Origin: Streptomyces sp. NBC_01498
GTDB taxonomy: Bacteria > Actinomycetota > Actinomycetes > Streptomycetales > Streptomycetaceae
NCBI RefSeq assembly: GCF_036327775.1
Contig: NZ_CP109598.1
Coordinates: 1,364,001 to 1,428,000 of the forward strand
Direction of reading: 5' to 3'
Length of the DNA stretch: 64,000 nucleotides
The notes beneath the pieces were generated by a model. The model did not search any database. It was given only the letters and a program-made list of their open reading frames with translations, and had not been told where the DNA came from. The translations under genes were made by a program, and so were the position numbers. Within the stretch, counting starts at the first letter, position 1. The number at the start of each line of letters is the position of its first letter. Shown here one piece after another: positions 24,764 through 33,808 of this stretch.

Positions 24764-27250
24764 TCAGGCGGGTTCCACCACGAAGAGCGCGTCGCGGACG
24801 GCGGCGGTCGACGGAGGGTCCTCGCGGTCCCAGCCGTGTACGCCGATGGTGGCGCTCTCGCCGGGGAGCAGCGTCAGCGGGCCCTGGTCGGCGACGGCGG
24901 TGGGCGCGAGCCGGTCGGCCTGGAGGAGCAGGTCGCGCAGCAGGGTGCGGGCGGTGACGACGATGTCCGTCCGGCCGCCGGAGCGGCGGACGGCCGCCAC
25001 GTCGTAGCGGGGCGGCGGGTAGGCGAACTCGTGGTCGCGTACGGGGAAGTACGTGGCCCGCAGGTCCCCCGCGTCGGCGACCAGGAACTCCTTCGCGGAG
25101 GCGGGGTCCGGCAGCAGCGCGGCGGGCACGGCCGCGCACGCGACGGCGCGCGCCCCGGCCCGTACGGTCACGGTCGTCTCGGCGAGTGTGCGGCCGTCGG
25201 CGGCCGTGCGGCGCAGCCGTACCCGGGCGTCCCAGGGGTCCGGGGACTGGTTGTCGGCGACGACGGTGGGGCGGCCGTCGCGTATCTGTACGGTGAGCAG
25301 CCGGTCCGCGTAGAGGCGGCGCAGGGCGAAGTAGAGCGGTTTGGGGCGCCCGTCGCCGTCGACGGCGGCCCAGGAGGTCACCGGCCAGCAGTCGTTGAGC
25401 TGCCAGAGGACGGTGCCCGCGCAGACCGGCCAGTGGGAGCGCCAGTGGGCGATGCCGGTGGTGACGGCGCGGGCCTGGTTGAGCTGGGTGAGATAGTGCC
25501 AGCGGTCGAAGCCGGCCGGGCCGGGCTCGGGCGGGGTGAAGTGGCGGGCGAGTCCCCGGTCCAGTTTGCCGTTGCCGTCGTGGGCCTTCTGGTGGTGGAG
25601 CATGCCGGGTGAGCCGGCGGAGAGTTCCTCGCCGGGCAGGGCGCGGCGCAGGGTGGCGTGGGCGGGCGGGGCCTGCCAGCCGAACTCGGCGACGAAGCGC
25701 GGGACGGTGTCGAGGTAGTCGGTGTGGTCGGCGCGGTTCCAGACGTCCCAGGAGTGCGCGGTGCCGTGGGCGGGGTCGTTGGGGTGGTGGTCCCAGGAGC
25801 CGGACCAGGGGCTGCCCGCCCAGTAGGGGCGGGTGGGGTCGGTCTCGGCGACGACGCGGGGCAGCAGGCCGAGGTAGTAGCCCTCGCCCCAGGAGTCGCC
25901 GTCCAGCGCGGGCTCCCAGTCCCAGTCGCGGAAGCCCCACAGGTTCTCGTTGTTGCCGTTCCACAGGACGAGGGAGGGGTGGGGCATGAGGCGGGTGACG
26001 TTCTCGCGGGCCTCGGCCTCGATCTCGGAGCGCAGGGGTTGTTCCTCGGGGTAGGCGGCGCAGGCGAAGGGGAAGTCCTGCCAGACCGTCAGGCCGAGTT
26101 CGTCGCAGACGTCGTAGAAGTCGTCGCTCTCGTAGAGTCCGCCGCCCCAGACCCGTACGAGGTTGACGCCCGCGTCGGCGGCCTGGGTGAGCCGGGCGCG
26201 GTAGCGGTCGGGGCCGACGCGGGAGGGGAAGGCGTCGTCGGGGATCCAGTTGACGCCGCGTGCGAAGACGGGTTGGCCGTTGATGCCCAGGGTGAAGGCG
26301 GTGCCGTGCGCGTCGGCGCTCGTGTCGAGGGTGACGGTACGGAATCCGAGCCGGCGCCGCCATCGGTCGAGGAGCGCCCCGTCGGCGTCGAGCAGTTCCA
26401 ACTCGGCTTCGTACAGCGGTTGTTCGCCGTAGCCCCGGGGCCACCAGAGGGCGGCGCCGGGGACCTCGACGGTGAGGGCGGCGCGGGAGCCGTCGGTGTC
26501 GGCGGAGGCGGTGTGGTCGCCGACGCGGGCGCGGAGCGTGAGCCGGGGCCCGCCGTCGGTGCCGCCGCCCGTGGCGTTTCCGGTGCCGGTGCGCTCGATG
26601 TCGACGCGCAGTTCGGCGCGGCCGGTGGAGCCGTCGACGGTGACGAGCGGGCGTACGCGGGCGAGCCGGGCGGTGGACCAGTGCTCCAGGCGTACGGGCT
26701 TCCAGATCCCGGCGGTCACCAGGGTCGGCCCCCAGTCCCAGCCGAACGAGCAGGCCATCTTGCGGATGTACGGGAACGGTTCGGGGTACGCGTTGGGCCG
26801 CTCCCCGAGCAGGGCGCGTACGGCCTCGGCCTCGGTGTAGGCCGAGGTGAACTCCACGGTGAGCGGTGTCGGCACGGCGGGGTCCAGCAGGTCGGTGACG
26901 TCGAAGCGGTAACTCCGGTGCATGTTGCGGGTGTTGCCGACGGTTTCCCCGCCGACCCGGACCGCGGCGACGGTGTCGAGTCCGTCGAGGACGAGGTCGG
27001 TGCGCTCGTGCGCGGTGGCGCGGGCGCCGAGTTCGGTGTCGTAACGCCAGCCGGTACGCCCGATCCAGGCGACCGCGGTCTCGTTGAGCGCCAGGAACGG
27101 GTCCTCGATGAGCCCGGCGTCCAGCAGATCGGTGTGCACGCACCCGGGCACCCGGGCTGCCACCTCACCGGCGGGTGCCTCTGGAACCGGGCCGCCGTCC
27201 GGGACGTGCCGCAGCGTCCAGTTGTCGGTGAGCGGGGTGACGTCCTTCAT
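24764..27250 (-). CDS. beta-mannosidase, glycoside hydrolase family 2
   Basis: 828 residues with the full GH2 architecture: sugar-binding jelly roll (residues 5-190, with VPGCVHTDLLDAGLIEDPF and FSFGWDWGP-like CSFGWDWGP), immunoglobulin-like domain (190-310), TIM barrel (310-620) and C-terminal beta domains. The acid/base is Glu435 in LWNGNNENLWG and the nucleophile Glu522 in FVAEFGWQ. There is no signal peptide, so it acts in the cytoplasm on mannose-terminated oligosaccharides taken up. It lies 15 bases after the RidA gene, at the end of an operon of aromatic-acid genes, which is an unexpected setting. The ATG has no very strong ribosome site. Confidence 0.93.
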   Translation of the reverse strand: MKDVTPLTDNWTLRHVPDGGPVPEAPAGEVAARVPGCVHTDLLDAGLIEDPFLALNETAVAWIGRTGWRYDTELGARATAHERTDLVLDGLDTVAAVRVGGETVGNTRNMHRSYRFDVTDLLDPAVPTPLTVEFTSAYTEAEAVRALLGERPNAYPEPFPYIRKMACSFGWDWGPTLVTAGIWKPVRLEHWSTARLARVRPLVTVDGSTGRAELRVDIERTGTGNATGGGTDGGPRLTLRARVGDHTASADTDGSRAALTVEVPGAALWWPRGYGEQPLYEAELELLDADGALLDRWRRRLGFRTVTLDTSADAHGTAFTLGINGQPVFARGVNWIPDDAFPSRVGPDRYRARLTQAADAGVNLVRVWGGGLYESDDFYDVCDELGLTVWQDFPFACAAYPEEQPLRSEIEAEARENVTRLMPHPSLVLWNGNNENLWGFRDWDWEPALDGDSWGEGYYLGLLPRVVAETDPTRPYWAGSPWSGSWDHHPNDPAHGTAHSWDVWNRADHTDYLDTVPRFVAEFGWQAPPAHATLRRALPGEELSAGSPGMLHHQKAHDGNGKLDRGLARHFTPPEPGPAGFDRWHYLTQLNQARAVTTGIAHWRSHWPVCAGTVLWQLNDCWPVTSWAAVDGDGRPKPLYFALRRLYADRLLTVQIRDGRPTVVADNQSPDPWDARVRLRRTAADGRTLAETTVTVRAGARAVACAAVPAALLPDPASAKEFLVADAGDLRATYFPVRDHEFAYPPPRYDVAAVRRSGGRTDIVVTARTLLRDLLLQADRLAPTAVADQGPLTLLPGESATIGVHGWDREDPPSTAAVRDALFVVEPA

Positions 27251-27265
27251 ACCGTGACTCCGTCC

Positions 27266-27670
27266 TCAGGGGACCATCGCGATGCCGTCCAGTTCGACCA
27301 GTGCCGTCTCGTCCCAGAGTCTGACCACGCCGATGAGTGCCGTCGCCGGGTAGTCGCGGCCCGCCAAACGGCGCCAGACACGGCCCAGTTCGGGGGCGTT
27401 CGCGCGGTAGGTGGGGACGTCGGTGGTGTAGATGGTGACACGGGCGAGGTCGGCCGGGGTGCCGCCCGTCGCGGTCAGGGCGGTGAGGAGGTTGGTGAGG
27501 GCCGTCTCGAACTGCTCGACCAGGGTGTCCCCCACGATCGTGCCGGTCGCGTCGAGCGCGGTCTGCCCGGCCAGGAAGACCAGGCGGCCGTCCGTCGCGG
27601 TCACGCTCACCGCGTGCGAGAAGCCGCTGGGCGGCGGGAGGTCCGCCGGGTTGGTCCGCTCCAGGCTCAT
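27266..27670 (-). CDS. RidA family (YjgF) enamine/imine deaminase-like protein
   Basis: 134 residues of the trimeric RidA fold: N-terminus NPADLPPPSGFSHAVSVT, GRLVFLAGQTALDATGTIVG, DTLVEQFETALTNLLTALTA, the DLARVTIYTTDVPTYR block and C-terminal YPATALIGVVRLWDETALVE. The catalytic arginine normally found as R-x-C-V or in the last strand is not at the usual place: the region reads YPATALIGVVRLWD, where an Arg is present at VVR. Members act on 2-aminoacrylate or on aminated pathway intermediates. The ATG has AAAGGAG upstream and overlaps the acyl-CoA dehydrogenase stop (ATGA). This position in aromatic CoA clusters suggests removal of an imine formed after ring oxidation. Confidence 0.88.
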   Translation of the reverse strand: MSLERTNPADLPPPSGFSHAVSVTATDGRLVFLAGQTALDATGTIVGDTLVEQFETALTNLLTALTATGGTPADLARVTIYTTDVPTYRANAPELGRVWRRLAGRDYPATALIGVVRLWDETALVELDGIAMVP

Positions 27671-28797
27671 CTGTACAACTCCTTTGCGATGATGGTGCGT
27701 TGGACCTCGGTCGCGCCTTCGTAGACGCGGGGTGCGCGGACCTCGCGGTAGAGGTGTTCCAGCAGGTGGCCGCGGCGCAGCGCGCGGGCGCCGTGCAGTT
27801 GGACGGCGGCGTCGACCACGTACTGCGCGGTCTCCGTCGCGAACAGCTTGGCCATCGCGGAGCGGCGGGGTACGTCCGGCGCCCCGGAGTCGTAGGCCTC
27901 GGCCGCCGCGTACACCAGCAGCCGGGCCGCCTCGGTGCGCGTCGCCATCTCGGCGACCTGGTGCGCGACGGACTGGAGGTCCTTGAGCGGGCCGCCGAAG
28001 GCGGTGCGGCCGGCGGTGTGGACGAGGGTCGCGTCGAGGGCGGCGGTCGCCATGCCGACGGCGAAGGCGCCGACGCTGGGGCGGAAGAGGTTGAGGGTGT
28101 TCATGGCGACGCGGAAGCCCTGGTCCACCTCGCCGAGGACGTCGGCCCCGCTCACCGGAACGGCGTCGAAGGCCAGGGCGCCGATGGGGTGCGGGGAGAG
28201 CATCTCGATCGGGGCGCCGGTCAGGCCGGGCCGGTCGGCGGGGACGAGGAAGGCCGTGATTCCGCGCGCCCCGGCGCCCGGTGTCGTCCGGGCGAAGACG
28301 GTGTAGAAGTCGGCCTCGGGCGCGTTGGAGATCCAGCACTTCTCGCCGGTCAGCAGCCAGCGGGCGCCGGGGCCGTCGGCGGGGCCGTCGTCCCGTACGG
28401 CGTCGAGTGCGAGCGCCGCCGCGTCGGAGCCCGCCCCCGGCTCGCTCAGCGCGAACGCGGCCACGGCGCGGCCCGCCGCCACCTCGGGCAGCCAGCGGGC
28501 GCGCTGTTCCCCGGTACCGGCCTGGACGATGGGGAAGCTGCCGAGTCCCTGGAGCGCGAGCGCGGTCTCGGCCTCCGTACAGCCGTGGGCCAGGGATTCG
28601 CGCAGCAGGCAGAGGTCGAGCGCCCCGGCGGTCAGCATGCGGCTCAGAAGGCCGAGGTCGCCGAGGGCGGCGACCAGCGGGCGGTTGATCCGTCCCGGTT
28701 CGCCCTTCTCGGCGAGTGGGCGGAGATGGTCGGCGGCGACGGCGCGCAGCTCGTCGCACCAGGAATTTTGTGCCGGATCGAGCGAGAATACGGGCAT
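27667..28797 (-). CDS. acyl-CoA dehydrogenase
   Basis: 376 residues, the size of single acyl-CoA dehydrogenases. Family marks are FALSEPGAGSDAAALAL (FAD/substrate loop), GEKCWISNAPEADFYTVFAR, the region with GITAFLVPAD, and C-terminal YREVRAPRVYEGATEVQRTI. The Glu in YEGATEVQ corresponds to the position of the catalytic base in many members. It uses FAD and an electron-transferring flavoprotein to put a 2,3-double bond into an acyl-CoA. ATG 28797 follows GAGG and gives MPVFSLDPAQNSW; an upstream GTG (28809) has no ribosome site. It is first in an operon with RidA (overlap ATGA) and the mannosidase, divergent from the CoA ligase. Confidence 0.92.
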   Translation of the reverse strand: MPVFSLDPAQNSWCDELRAVAADHLRPLAEKGEPGRINRPLVAALGDLGLLSRMLTAGALDLCLLRESLAHGCTEAETALALQGLGSFPIVQAGTGEQRARWLPEVAAGRAVAAFALSEPGAGSDAAALALDAVRDDGPADGPGARWLLTGEKCWISNAPEADFYTVFARTTPGAGARGITAFLVPADRPGLTGAPIEMLSPHPIGALAFDAVPVSGADVLGEVDQGFRVAMNTLNLFRPSVGAFAVGMATAALDATLVHTAGRTAFGGPLKDLQSVAHQVAEMATRTEAARLLVYAAAEAYDSGAPDVPRRSAMAKLFATETAQYVVDAAVQLHGARALRRGHLLEHLYREVRAPRVYEGATEVQRTIIAKELYR

Positions 28798-28833
28798 CCG
28801 GGCCCTCACTTGAATGGCGTCTATCGCGGACTG

Positions 28834-28861
28834 TTGACTGTCGTCACCCACACGATACGCT
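28834..28861 (+). promoter_or_regulatory. sigma70-type promoter for the CoA-ligase operon with TGAC-N4-GTCA operator
   Basis: TTGACT (28834-28839), a 16-base spacer and TACGCT (28856-28861), with transcription expected about 28868, 36 bases before the ATG. The palindrome TGAC-TGTC-GTCA (28835-28846) overlaps the -35, an ideal position for repression. The same TGAC-N4-GTCA pattern is found in the control region of the second operon of this cluster (34856-34867). Confidence 0.6.
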
Positions 28862-28903
28862 CGATGCACAAGGCCACCAAGCCACCCCACGAGGGGGCGA
28901 ACG

Positions 28904-30559
28904 ATGGAGCTGACCCCGGCGGTTCTCACACCCTCGGCGCACCGTGACACTTTTTCGCGCGACCATCTGCCGCCCGCCGGACAGTGGCCGGAACTGGTCT
29001 TCGACCCGCCCGCCCTGCGCGGACCCGACCGGCTCAACTGCGCCGTCGAGCTGCTCGACCGCACGGCGGAACGTTTCGGCGCAGACCGTCCCGTCTTCCG
29101 TCTTCCCTCCGGCGACAGCTGGTCCTACGGTCAACTGCGCGACCGGGTCGACCGGATCGCCCATGTCCTGACCTCCGACCTCGGTGTGGTGCCGGGCAAC
29201 CGGGTGCTGCTGCGCGGCCCCACCACGCCCTGGCTGGCCGCGTGCTGGTTCGCCGTGCTGAAGGCGGGCGGCGTGGCGGTGACGGTGCTCGCCCAGCAGC
29301 GGGCGGGCGAACTGGCCACGATGTGCGAGATCGCGCGGGTCGGCCACGCGCTCTGCGACATCCGCTCGGTGGACGACCTGATCAAGGCGGAGGTACCGGG
29401 GCTGCGCGTCGCGGCGTACGGCGGGGACGCGCCGGACGATGTGCTGCGGCTGGCGGAGGGGAAACCGGAGCGGTACGAGGCGGTGGAGACGGCGGCCGAC
29501 GACGTCGCGCTGATCGCGTTCACCTCGGGGACCACCGGGCGGCCCAAGGGCTGTACGCACTTCCACCGCGACGTCCTGTCCGCCGCCGACACGTTCTCGC
29601 GCCATGTGCTGCGGCCCGAGCCCGACGACGTGTTCGCGGGCAGCCCGCCGCTCGGCTTCACCTTCGGCCTCGGCGGGCTGGTGATCTTCCCGATGCGGGC
29701 GGGCGCGTCGGCGCTGCTGCTCGAACAGGCGGGCCCCAGACAGCTGTTGGCGGCCGTCACCGAGCGCGGGGTGTCGGTGCTGTTCACGGCCCCGACGGCG
29801 TACCGCGTGATGCTGAACGAACTGGCCGGGCCGGACGGGGCCGGGTACGACCTCTCGGGGCTGCGCCGCTGCGTGTCCGCCGGGGAGAATCTGCCCGCCG
29901 CCACCTGGCAGGACTGGTACGACCGGACCGGGCTCCGGGTCATCAACGGCATCGGCGCCACCGAGTTGCTGCACATCTTCATCTCGGCGGCCGACGACGC
30001 GGCCCGGCCCGGTGTCACGGGACTGCCGGTGCCCGGGTGGCAGGCGCGCGTCGTGGACGGGTCCGGCGACCCGGTGCCCGACGGTGAGCCGGGGCTGCTG
30101 GCGGTACGCGGCCCGATCGGCTGCCGCTATCTCTCCGACCCGCGCCAGACCGGCTACGTACAGGACGGCTGGAATCTCACCGGCGACACCTATGTCCGCG
30201 AGCCGGACGGCTACTTCCGCTACGTCGCACGCGCCGACGACATGATCATCTCGGCCGGGTACAACATCGCGGGCCCCCAGGTCGAGGAGGCGCTGCTGGC
30301 GCATCCCGATGTGACGGAGGCGGCGGTCGTGGGCCACCCGGACGAACTGCGGGGCCAGCTCGTCGCCGCGTACGTCGTGCTGCGCGACGGGGTGCCGGCC
30401 GACGACGGGACGAGGGAGGAACTGCGGGCGTTCGTCACCGGGCGGCTGGTGCCGTACAAGTGCCCGCGTGTCTTCGCGTTCCTGGACGCGCTGCCCCGGA
30501 CGCCGACGGGCAAGCTCCAGCGCTTCCGGCTGCGGCCGGGCTCCGGCCCGGGGGGATGA
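28904..30559 (+). CDS. benzoate- or 2-aminobenzoate-type CoA ligase (AMP-forming)
   Basis: 551 residues, ANL superfamily. Motifs: ATP-binding IAFTSGTTGRPKGCTHFH, GIGATELLHIF (substrate side), GYFRYVARADDMIISAGYNI (hinge and the aspartate), and PRTPTGKLQRFRL with the catalytic lysine. The N-terminus, with FDPPALRGPDRLNCAVELLD, and the GIGATELLHIFISA block resemble benzoate/2-aminobenzoate-CoA ligases more than acetyl- or long-chain-acyl-CoA synthetases. It activates an aromatic acid to its CoA thioester, the first step of the pathway encoded around it. ATG 28904 follows GAGGGGGC. It is followed 42 bases on by the paaX-like gene. Confidence 0.92.
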   Translation: MELTPAVLTPSAHRDTFSRDHLPPAGQWPELVFDPPALRGPDRLNCAVELLDRTAERFGADRPVFRLPSGDSWSYGQLRDRVDRIAHVLTSDLGVVPGNRVLLRGPTTPWLAACWFAVLKAGGVAVTVLAQQRAGELATMCEIARVGHALCDIRSVDDLIKAEVPGLRVAAYGGDAPDDVLRLAEGKPERYEAVETAADDVALIAFTSGTTGRPKGCTHFHRDVLSAADTFSRHVLRPEPDDVFAGSPPLGFTFGLGGLVIFPMRAGASALLLEQAGPRQLLAAVTERGVSVLFTAPTAYRVMLNELAGPDGAGYDLSGLRRCVSAGENLPAATWQDWYDRTGLRVINGIGATELLHIFISAADDAARPGVTGLPVPGWQARVVDGSGDPVPDGEPGLLAVRGPIGCRYLSDPRQTGYVQDGWNLTGDTYVREPDGYFRYVARADDMIISAGYNIAGPQVEEALLAHPDVTEAAVVGHPDELRGQLVAAYVVLRDGVPADDGTREELRAFVTGRLVPYKCPRVFAFLDALPRTPTGKLQRFRLRPGSGPGG

Positions 30560-30601
30560 ACGCGTCCGGGCCGCCCCGCCGCCACCCCTTAGAGTGATCA
30601 C

Positions 30602-31420
30602 GTGGCCGAGCAGCACACCCCGCGATCCCTGATCGTCACCCTGTACGGCGCGTACGGCCGGACACCGGACGGCGCGCCGCTCGCCGTGGCCGCACTCGTC
30701 CGGCTGCTGGGCGCGCTCGGCGTCGACGCGCCGTCCGTACGGTCGTCGGTCTCCCGGCTCAAGCGGCGCGGGCTGCTGCTCGCCGAGCGCACGCCGGAGG
30801 GCGCTGCGGGGTACGCGCTCTCGCCCGACGCCCGGCAACTGCTGGACGACGGGGACCGGCGCATCTACGACCCGCCCGCGCCCTCGCTGTCGGACGGCTG
30901 GGTCCTCGCGGTGTTCTCGGTGCCCGAGGCGGAGCGGCACAAGCGGCATCTGCTGCGCTCACGGCTGGCCCGGCTGGGTTTCGGGACCGCCGCGCCGGGG
31001 GTGTGGATCGCGCCCGGCCGGCTGCACGAGGAGACCCGGCACACGCTGGAGCGGCTGCGGCTCGACCCGTACGTGGACCTGTTCCGGGGCGAGCACCTGG
31101 GCTACACGCCCACGGCGGACGCCGTCGGGAGATGGTGGGACCTCGACGCGATCGCCGCCCTGCACCGGGAGTTCCTGGCGGCGCACGAGCCGGTGCTGAA
31201 GCGGTGGGAGAGCCGGGAGCCGGTGGCCGGGGAGGCGGCGGACGCCTACCGGGACTATCTGCCGGCGCTCGACTCCTGGCGCCGACTGCCCTACGCCGAC
31301 CCGGGGTTGCCCGCCGAACTGCTCCCGGCGGACTGGCCGGGCGGTCGCTCGGCGGAGGTCTTCCGGGCACTGCACGCACGGCTGCGGGACGCCGGGGCGC
31401 GGTGCGTACACACTGACTGA
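30602..31420 (+). CDS. PaaX family transcriptional regulator
   Basis: 272 residues. The PaaX layout is clear: an N-terminal winged helix (SLIVTLYGAYGRTPDGAPLA, VAALVRLLGALGVDAPSVRS, SVSRLKRRGLLLAERT), a middle domain with WVLAVFSVPEAERHKRHLLR and LGFGTAAPGVWIAPG, and a C-terminal domain with LDIAALHREFL-type segments. In other bacteria PaaX represses phenylacetate genes and is released by phenylacetyl-CoA; here the effector is probably the aryl-CoA made by the adjacent ligase. GTG 30602 is taken as start. It is likely to bind the TGAC-N4-GTCA sites in both operon control regions, an inference from their shared presence. Confidence 0.92.
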   Translation: MAEQHTPRSLIVTLYGAYGRTPDGAPLAVAALVRLLGALGVDAPSVRSSVSRLKRRGLLLAERTPEGAAGYALSPDARQLLDDGDRRIYDPPAPSLSDGWVLAVFSVPEAERHKRHLLRSRLARLGFGTAAPGVWIAPGRLHEETRHTLERLRLDPYVDLFRGEHLGYTPTADAVGRWWDLDAIAALHREFLAAHEPVLKRWESREPVAGEAADAYRDYLPALDSWRRLPYADPGLPAELLPADWPGGRSAEVFRALHARLRDAGARCVHTD

Positions 31421-31440
31421 CCAGCCTGATCGAGGACTGA

Positions 31441-31459
31441 CGGCCTGTCAGACAGGCCG
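31441..31459. terminator. perfect 19-bp palindrome between convergent genes
   Basis: CGGCCTGTC-A-GACAGGCCG: 9-bp arms around a single base, in the 48-base gap between the paaX-like gene (+) and the hydroxylase/reductase gene (-). It is probably a two-way terminator; such tight symmetry could also bind a dimeric protein. Confidence 0.5.
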
Positions 31460-31468
31460 CGTACCCGC

Positions 31469-33808
31469 TCAGTTCAGGGTGAGTCGCGGTTTCGGGCCGT
31501 CGGTGCGGCCGGTCGGCGGTGGGCGGCTGCCCGCCCGGTACGGCAGCGGCCACGGCGCGCCCGGACCGCTGTAGCCCTGGTCGGCCGCCGCGTGCAGGGT
31601 CCAGTGCGGGTCGTGAAGATGCGGCCGGGCCAGCGCGCAGAGATCCGCGCGGCCCGCCAGCAGCAGCGAATTGACGTCGTCCCAGGACGAGATGGCCCCG
31701 ACGGTGATGACCGGCACGTTCAGCGTGTTGCGGATCCGGTCGGCGAACGGCGTCTGGTAGGAGCGGCCGAACGCGGGCCTCTCGTCGGGGACGACCTGCC
31801 CGGTGGACACGTCGATCGCGTCGGCACCGTGCGCGGCGAACGCGCGCGCGATCTCCACCGCCTCGTCGGCGGTGGTACCGCCCGGCGCCCAGTCGGTCGC
31901 GGAGATCCGGACCGTCATCGGCCGGCCGTCCGGCCACGACTCCCGTACGGCGTCGAACACTTCGAGCGGGTAGCGGAGCCGTCCGGCCAGGTCACCGCCG
32001 TACTCGTCGGTGCGGACGTTGGTCAGCGGGGAGAGGAAACCGGAAAGCAAGTACCCGTGCGCGCAGTGGAGTTCGAGAAGATCGAAGCCCGCGTCGGCGG
32101 CCCGCCGGGTCGCCGCCGCGAACCGGTCGCGAATCCGGGCCAGTCCGGCCCGGTCGAGCGCGTGCGGGACCTGGCCCACGTCCGGCAGATACGGCAGCGC
32201 GGAGGCGGCGGACAGCGGCCACCCTCCCTCGGGCAGCGGCTGGTCCATGCCCTCCCACATCAGCCGCGTGGAGCCCTTGCGGCCGGAGTGCCCGAGCTGC
32301 ACGCCTATCGCCGCGCCGGGTGAACCGGGCCCGGCGGGCGCGCCGTTGTGCACGAAATCCGTCACCCGCCGCCAGGCGACGCCCTGTTCGTCCGTCCAGA
32401 GCCCGGTGCAGCCGGGAGTGATCCTGCCCTCCTGGCTCACACACACCATCTCGGTCATCACGAGCCCCGCCCCGCCGAGGGCGCGCGCCCCCAGGTGCAC
32501 GAGGTGGAAGTCACCGGGCATGCCGTCCTCGGCGACGTACATGTCCATCGGCGAGACCACGACCCGGTTGCGCAGGGTCAGTCCGCGCAGCCGGAAGGGC
32601 GTGAACATCGGGGGCGTACCGGGCGGGCAGCCGAACTCCGTCTCCACCGCGCCGGTGAACCCGGCGTCGCGCAGCCGCAGATTGTCGTGGGTGACCCGGC
32701 GGCTGCGGGTGAGCAGACCGAACGCGAACTGCCGGGGCGGCTGGTCCGTGTACGTCGCCAACTCCTCGAACCAGCGCAGGCTCGCCGCCGCCGCACGCTG
32801 CGTCGACTCCACGACGGGGCGCCGCTCCGCCTCGTACGCGGCGAGCGCGTCCCCCAGATCGGGCCGCTCCTCGACGCACGCCGCGAGCGCGAGGGCGTCC
32901 TCGACGGCGAGCTTGGTGCCGGAGCCGATGGAGAAGTGCGCGGTGTGGGCGGCGTCGCCGATGAGGACGGTGTTGCCGTGGCTCCAGCGTTCGTTGACGA
33001 CCGTGCGGAACGCCGTCCACGAGGAGGCGTTGCCGCGCAGCGCCCGGCCGCCGAGCGCGTCGGCGAACATCTCGGCGCACACCTGCGCCGAGCCCCGCTC
33101 GTCCAGGGTCTCGAAACCGGCGGCGCGCCAGACCTCTTCGCGCATCTCGACGATGACGGTGCTCGCGTCGGGCGAGAACGGGTAGCCGTGGAGCTGCGCC
33201 ACACCGTGCCCGGTCTCGGCGATCTCGAAGCGGAACGCGTCGAACGCCATGTCGGCGGCGAGCCAGATGTAACGGCAGCGCCCCGTGGTGACGGTGGGCC
33301 GGAAGACGTCGGCGTGGGTCTCACGGGTCCGGCTGTTCACCCCGTCGGCGGCTATCACCAGGTCGTGGGCGGCTGCGAGTTCGGCGGCGGGCGGGGCGGG
33401 GGTACGGAAGCGGAGCCGTACGCCCAGGGACTCGCAGCGCCGGTGCAGGATCTCCAGCAGCCGGCGGCGGCCGAGAGCGGCGAAGCCGTGGCCGCCGGAG
33501 GTGAGGGTGCGGCCCCGGTGGACGATGTCGATGTCGTCCCAGCGCACGAACTCGCCCTGGAGGGCGGCGTGCACGGTGGGGTCGGCGTGCTCGATGCCGC
33601 CGAGGGTCTCGTCGGAGAGGACCACGCCGAAGCCGAAGGTGTCGTCGGGCGCGTTGCGCTCCCAGACGGTGACGGAGCGGCGCGGGTCGAGGCGTTTGAG
33701 CAGCGCGGCTGCGTACAGACCACCGGGGCCGCCACCGATGACGGCGACGCTGAGGGGCTCGGCGGAGGCGGCTTTCCGGGGGGCCGTCACGGTCAGCGGC
33801 CCCGCCAT
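31469..33808 (-). CDS. aryl-CoA hydroxylase / OYE-type reductase fusion (salicylyl-CoA 5-hydroxylase or 2-aminobenzoyl-CoA monooxygenase/reductase type)
   Basis: 779 residues, two flavoenzymes in one chain. Residues 15-390: class A FAD monooxygenase with VAVIGGGPGGLYAAALLKRL, DLVIAADGVNSRTRE and the FAD-binding VLIGDAAHTAHFSIGSGTKL. Residues 410-760: Old Yellow Enzyme-type FMN domain with MFTPFRLRGLTLRNRVVVSP, GVQLGHSGRKG, LLELHCAHGYLLSGFLSPLT and NVRTDEYGG. This exact fusion occurs in 2-aminobenzoyl-CoA monooxygenase/reductase and bifunctional salicylyl-CoA 5-hydroxylase/oxidoreductase; which substrate applies cannot be told. The start at ATG 33808 overlaps the hydratase stop by 16 bases; GTG 33790 is an alternative. 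It acts after the CoA ligase. Confidence 0.92.
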   Translation of the reverse strand: MAGPLTVTAPRKAASAEPLSVAVIGGGPGGLYAAALLKRLDPRRSVTVWERNAPDDTFGFGVVLSDETLGGIEHADPTVHAALQGEFVRWDDIDIVHRGRTLTSGGHGFAALGRRRLLEILHRRCESLGVRLRFRTPAPPAAELAAAHDLVIAADGVNSRTRETHADVFRPTVTTGRCRYIWLAADMAFDAFRFEIAETGHGVAQLHGYPFSPDASTVIVEMREEVWRAAGFETLDERGSAQVCAEMFADALGGRALRGNASSWTAFRTVVNERWSHGNTVLIGDAAHTAHFSIGSGTKLAVEDALALAACVEERPDLGDALAAYEAERRPVVESTQRAAAASLRWFEELATYTDQPPRQFAFGLLTRSRRVTHDNLRLRDAGFTGAVETEFGCPPGTPPMFTPFRLRGLTLRNRVVVSPMDMYVAEDGMPGDFHLVHLGARALGGAGLVMTEMVCVSQEGRITPGCTGLWTDEQGVAWRRVTDFVHNGAPAGPGSPGAAIGVQLGHSGRKGSTRLMWEGMDQPLPEGGWPLSAASALPYLPDVGQVPHALDRAGLARIRDRFAAATRRAADAGFDLLELHCAHGYLLSGFLSPLTNVRTDEYGGDLAGRLRYPLEVFDAVRESWPDGRPMTVRISATDWAPGGTTADEAVEIARAFAAHGADAIDVSTGQVVPDERPAFGRSYQTPFADRIRNTLNVPVITVGAISSWDDVNSLLLAGRADLCALARPHLHDPHWTLHAAADQGYSGPGAPWPLPYRAGSRPPPTGRTDGPKPRLTLN

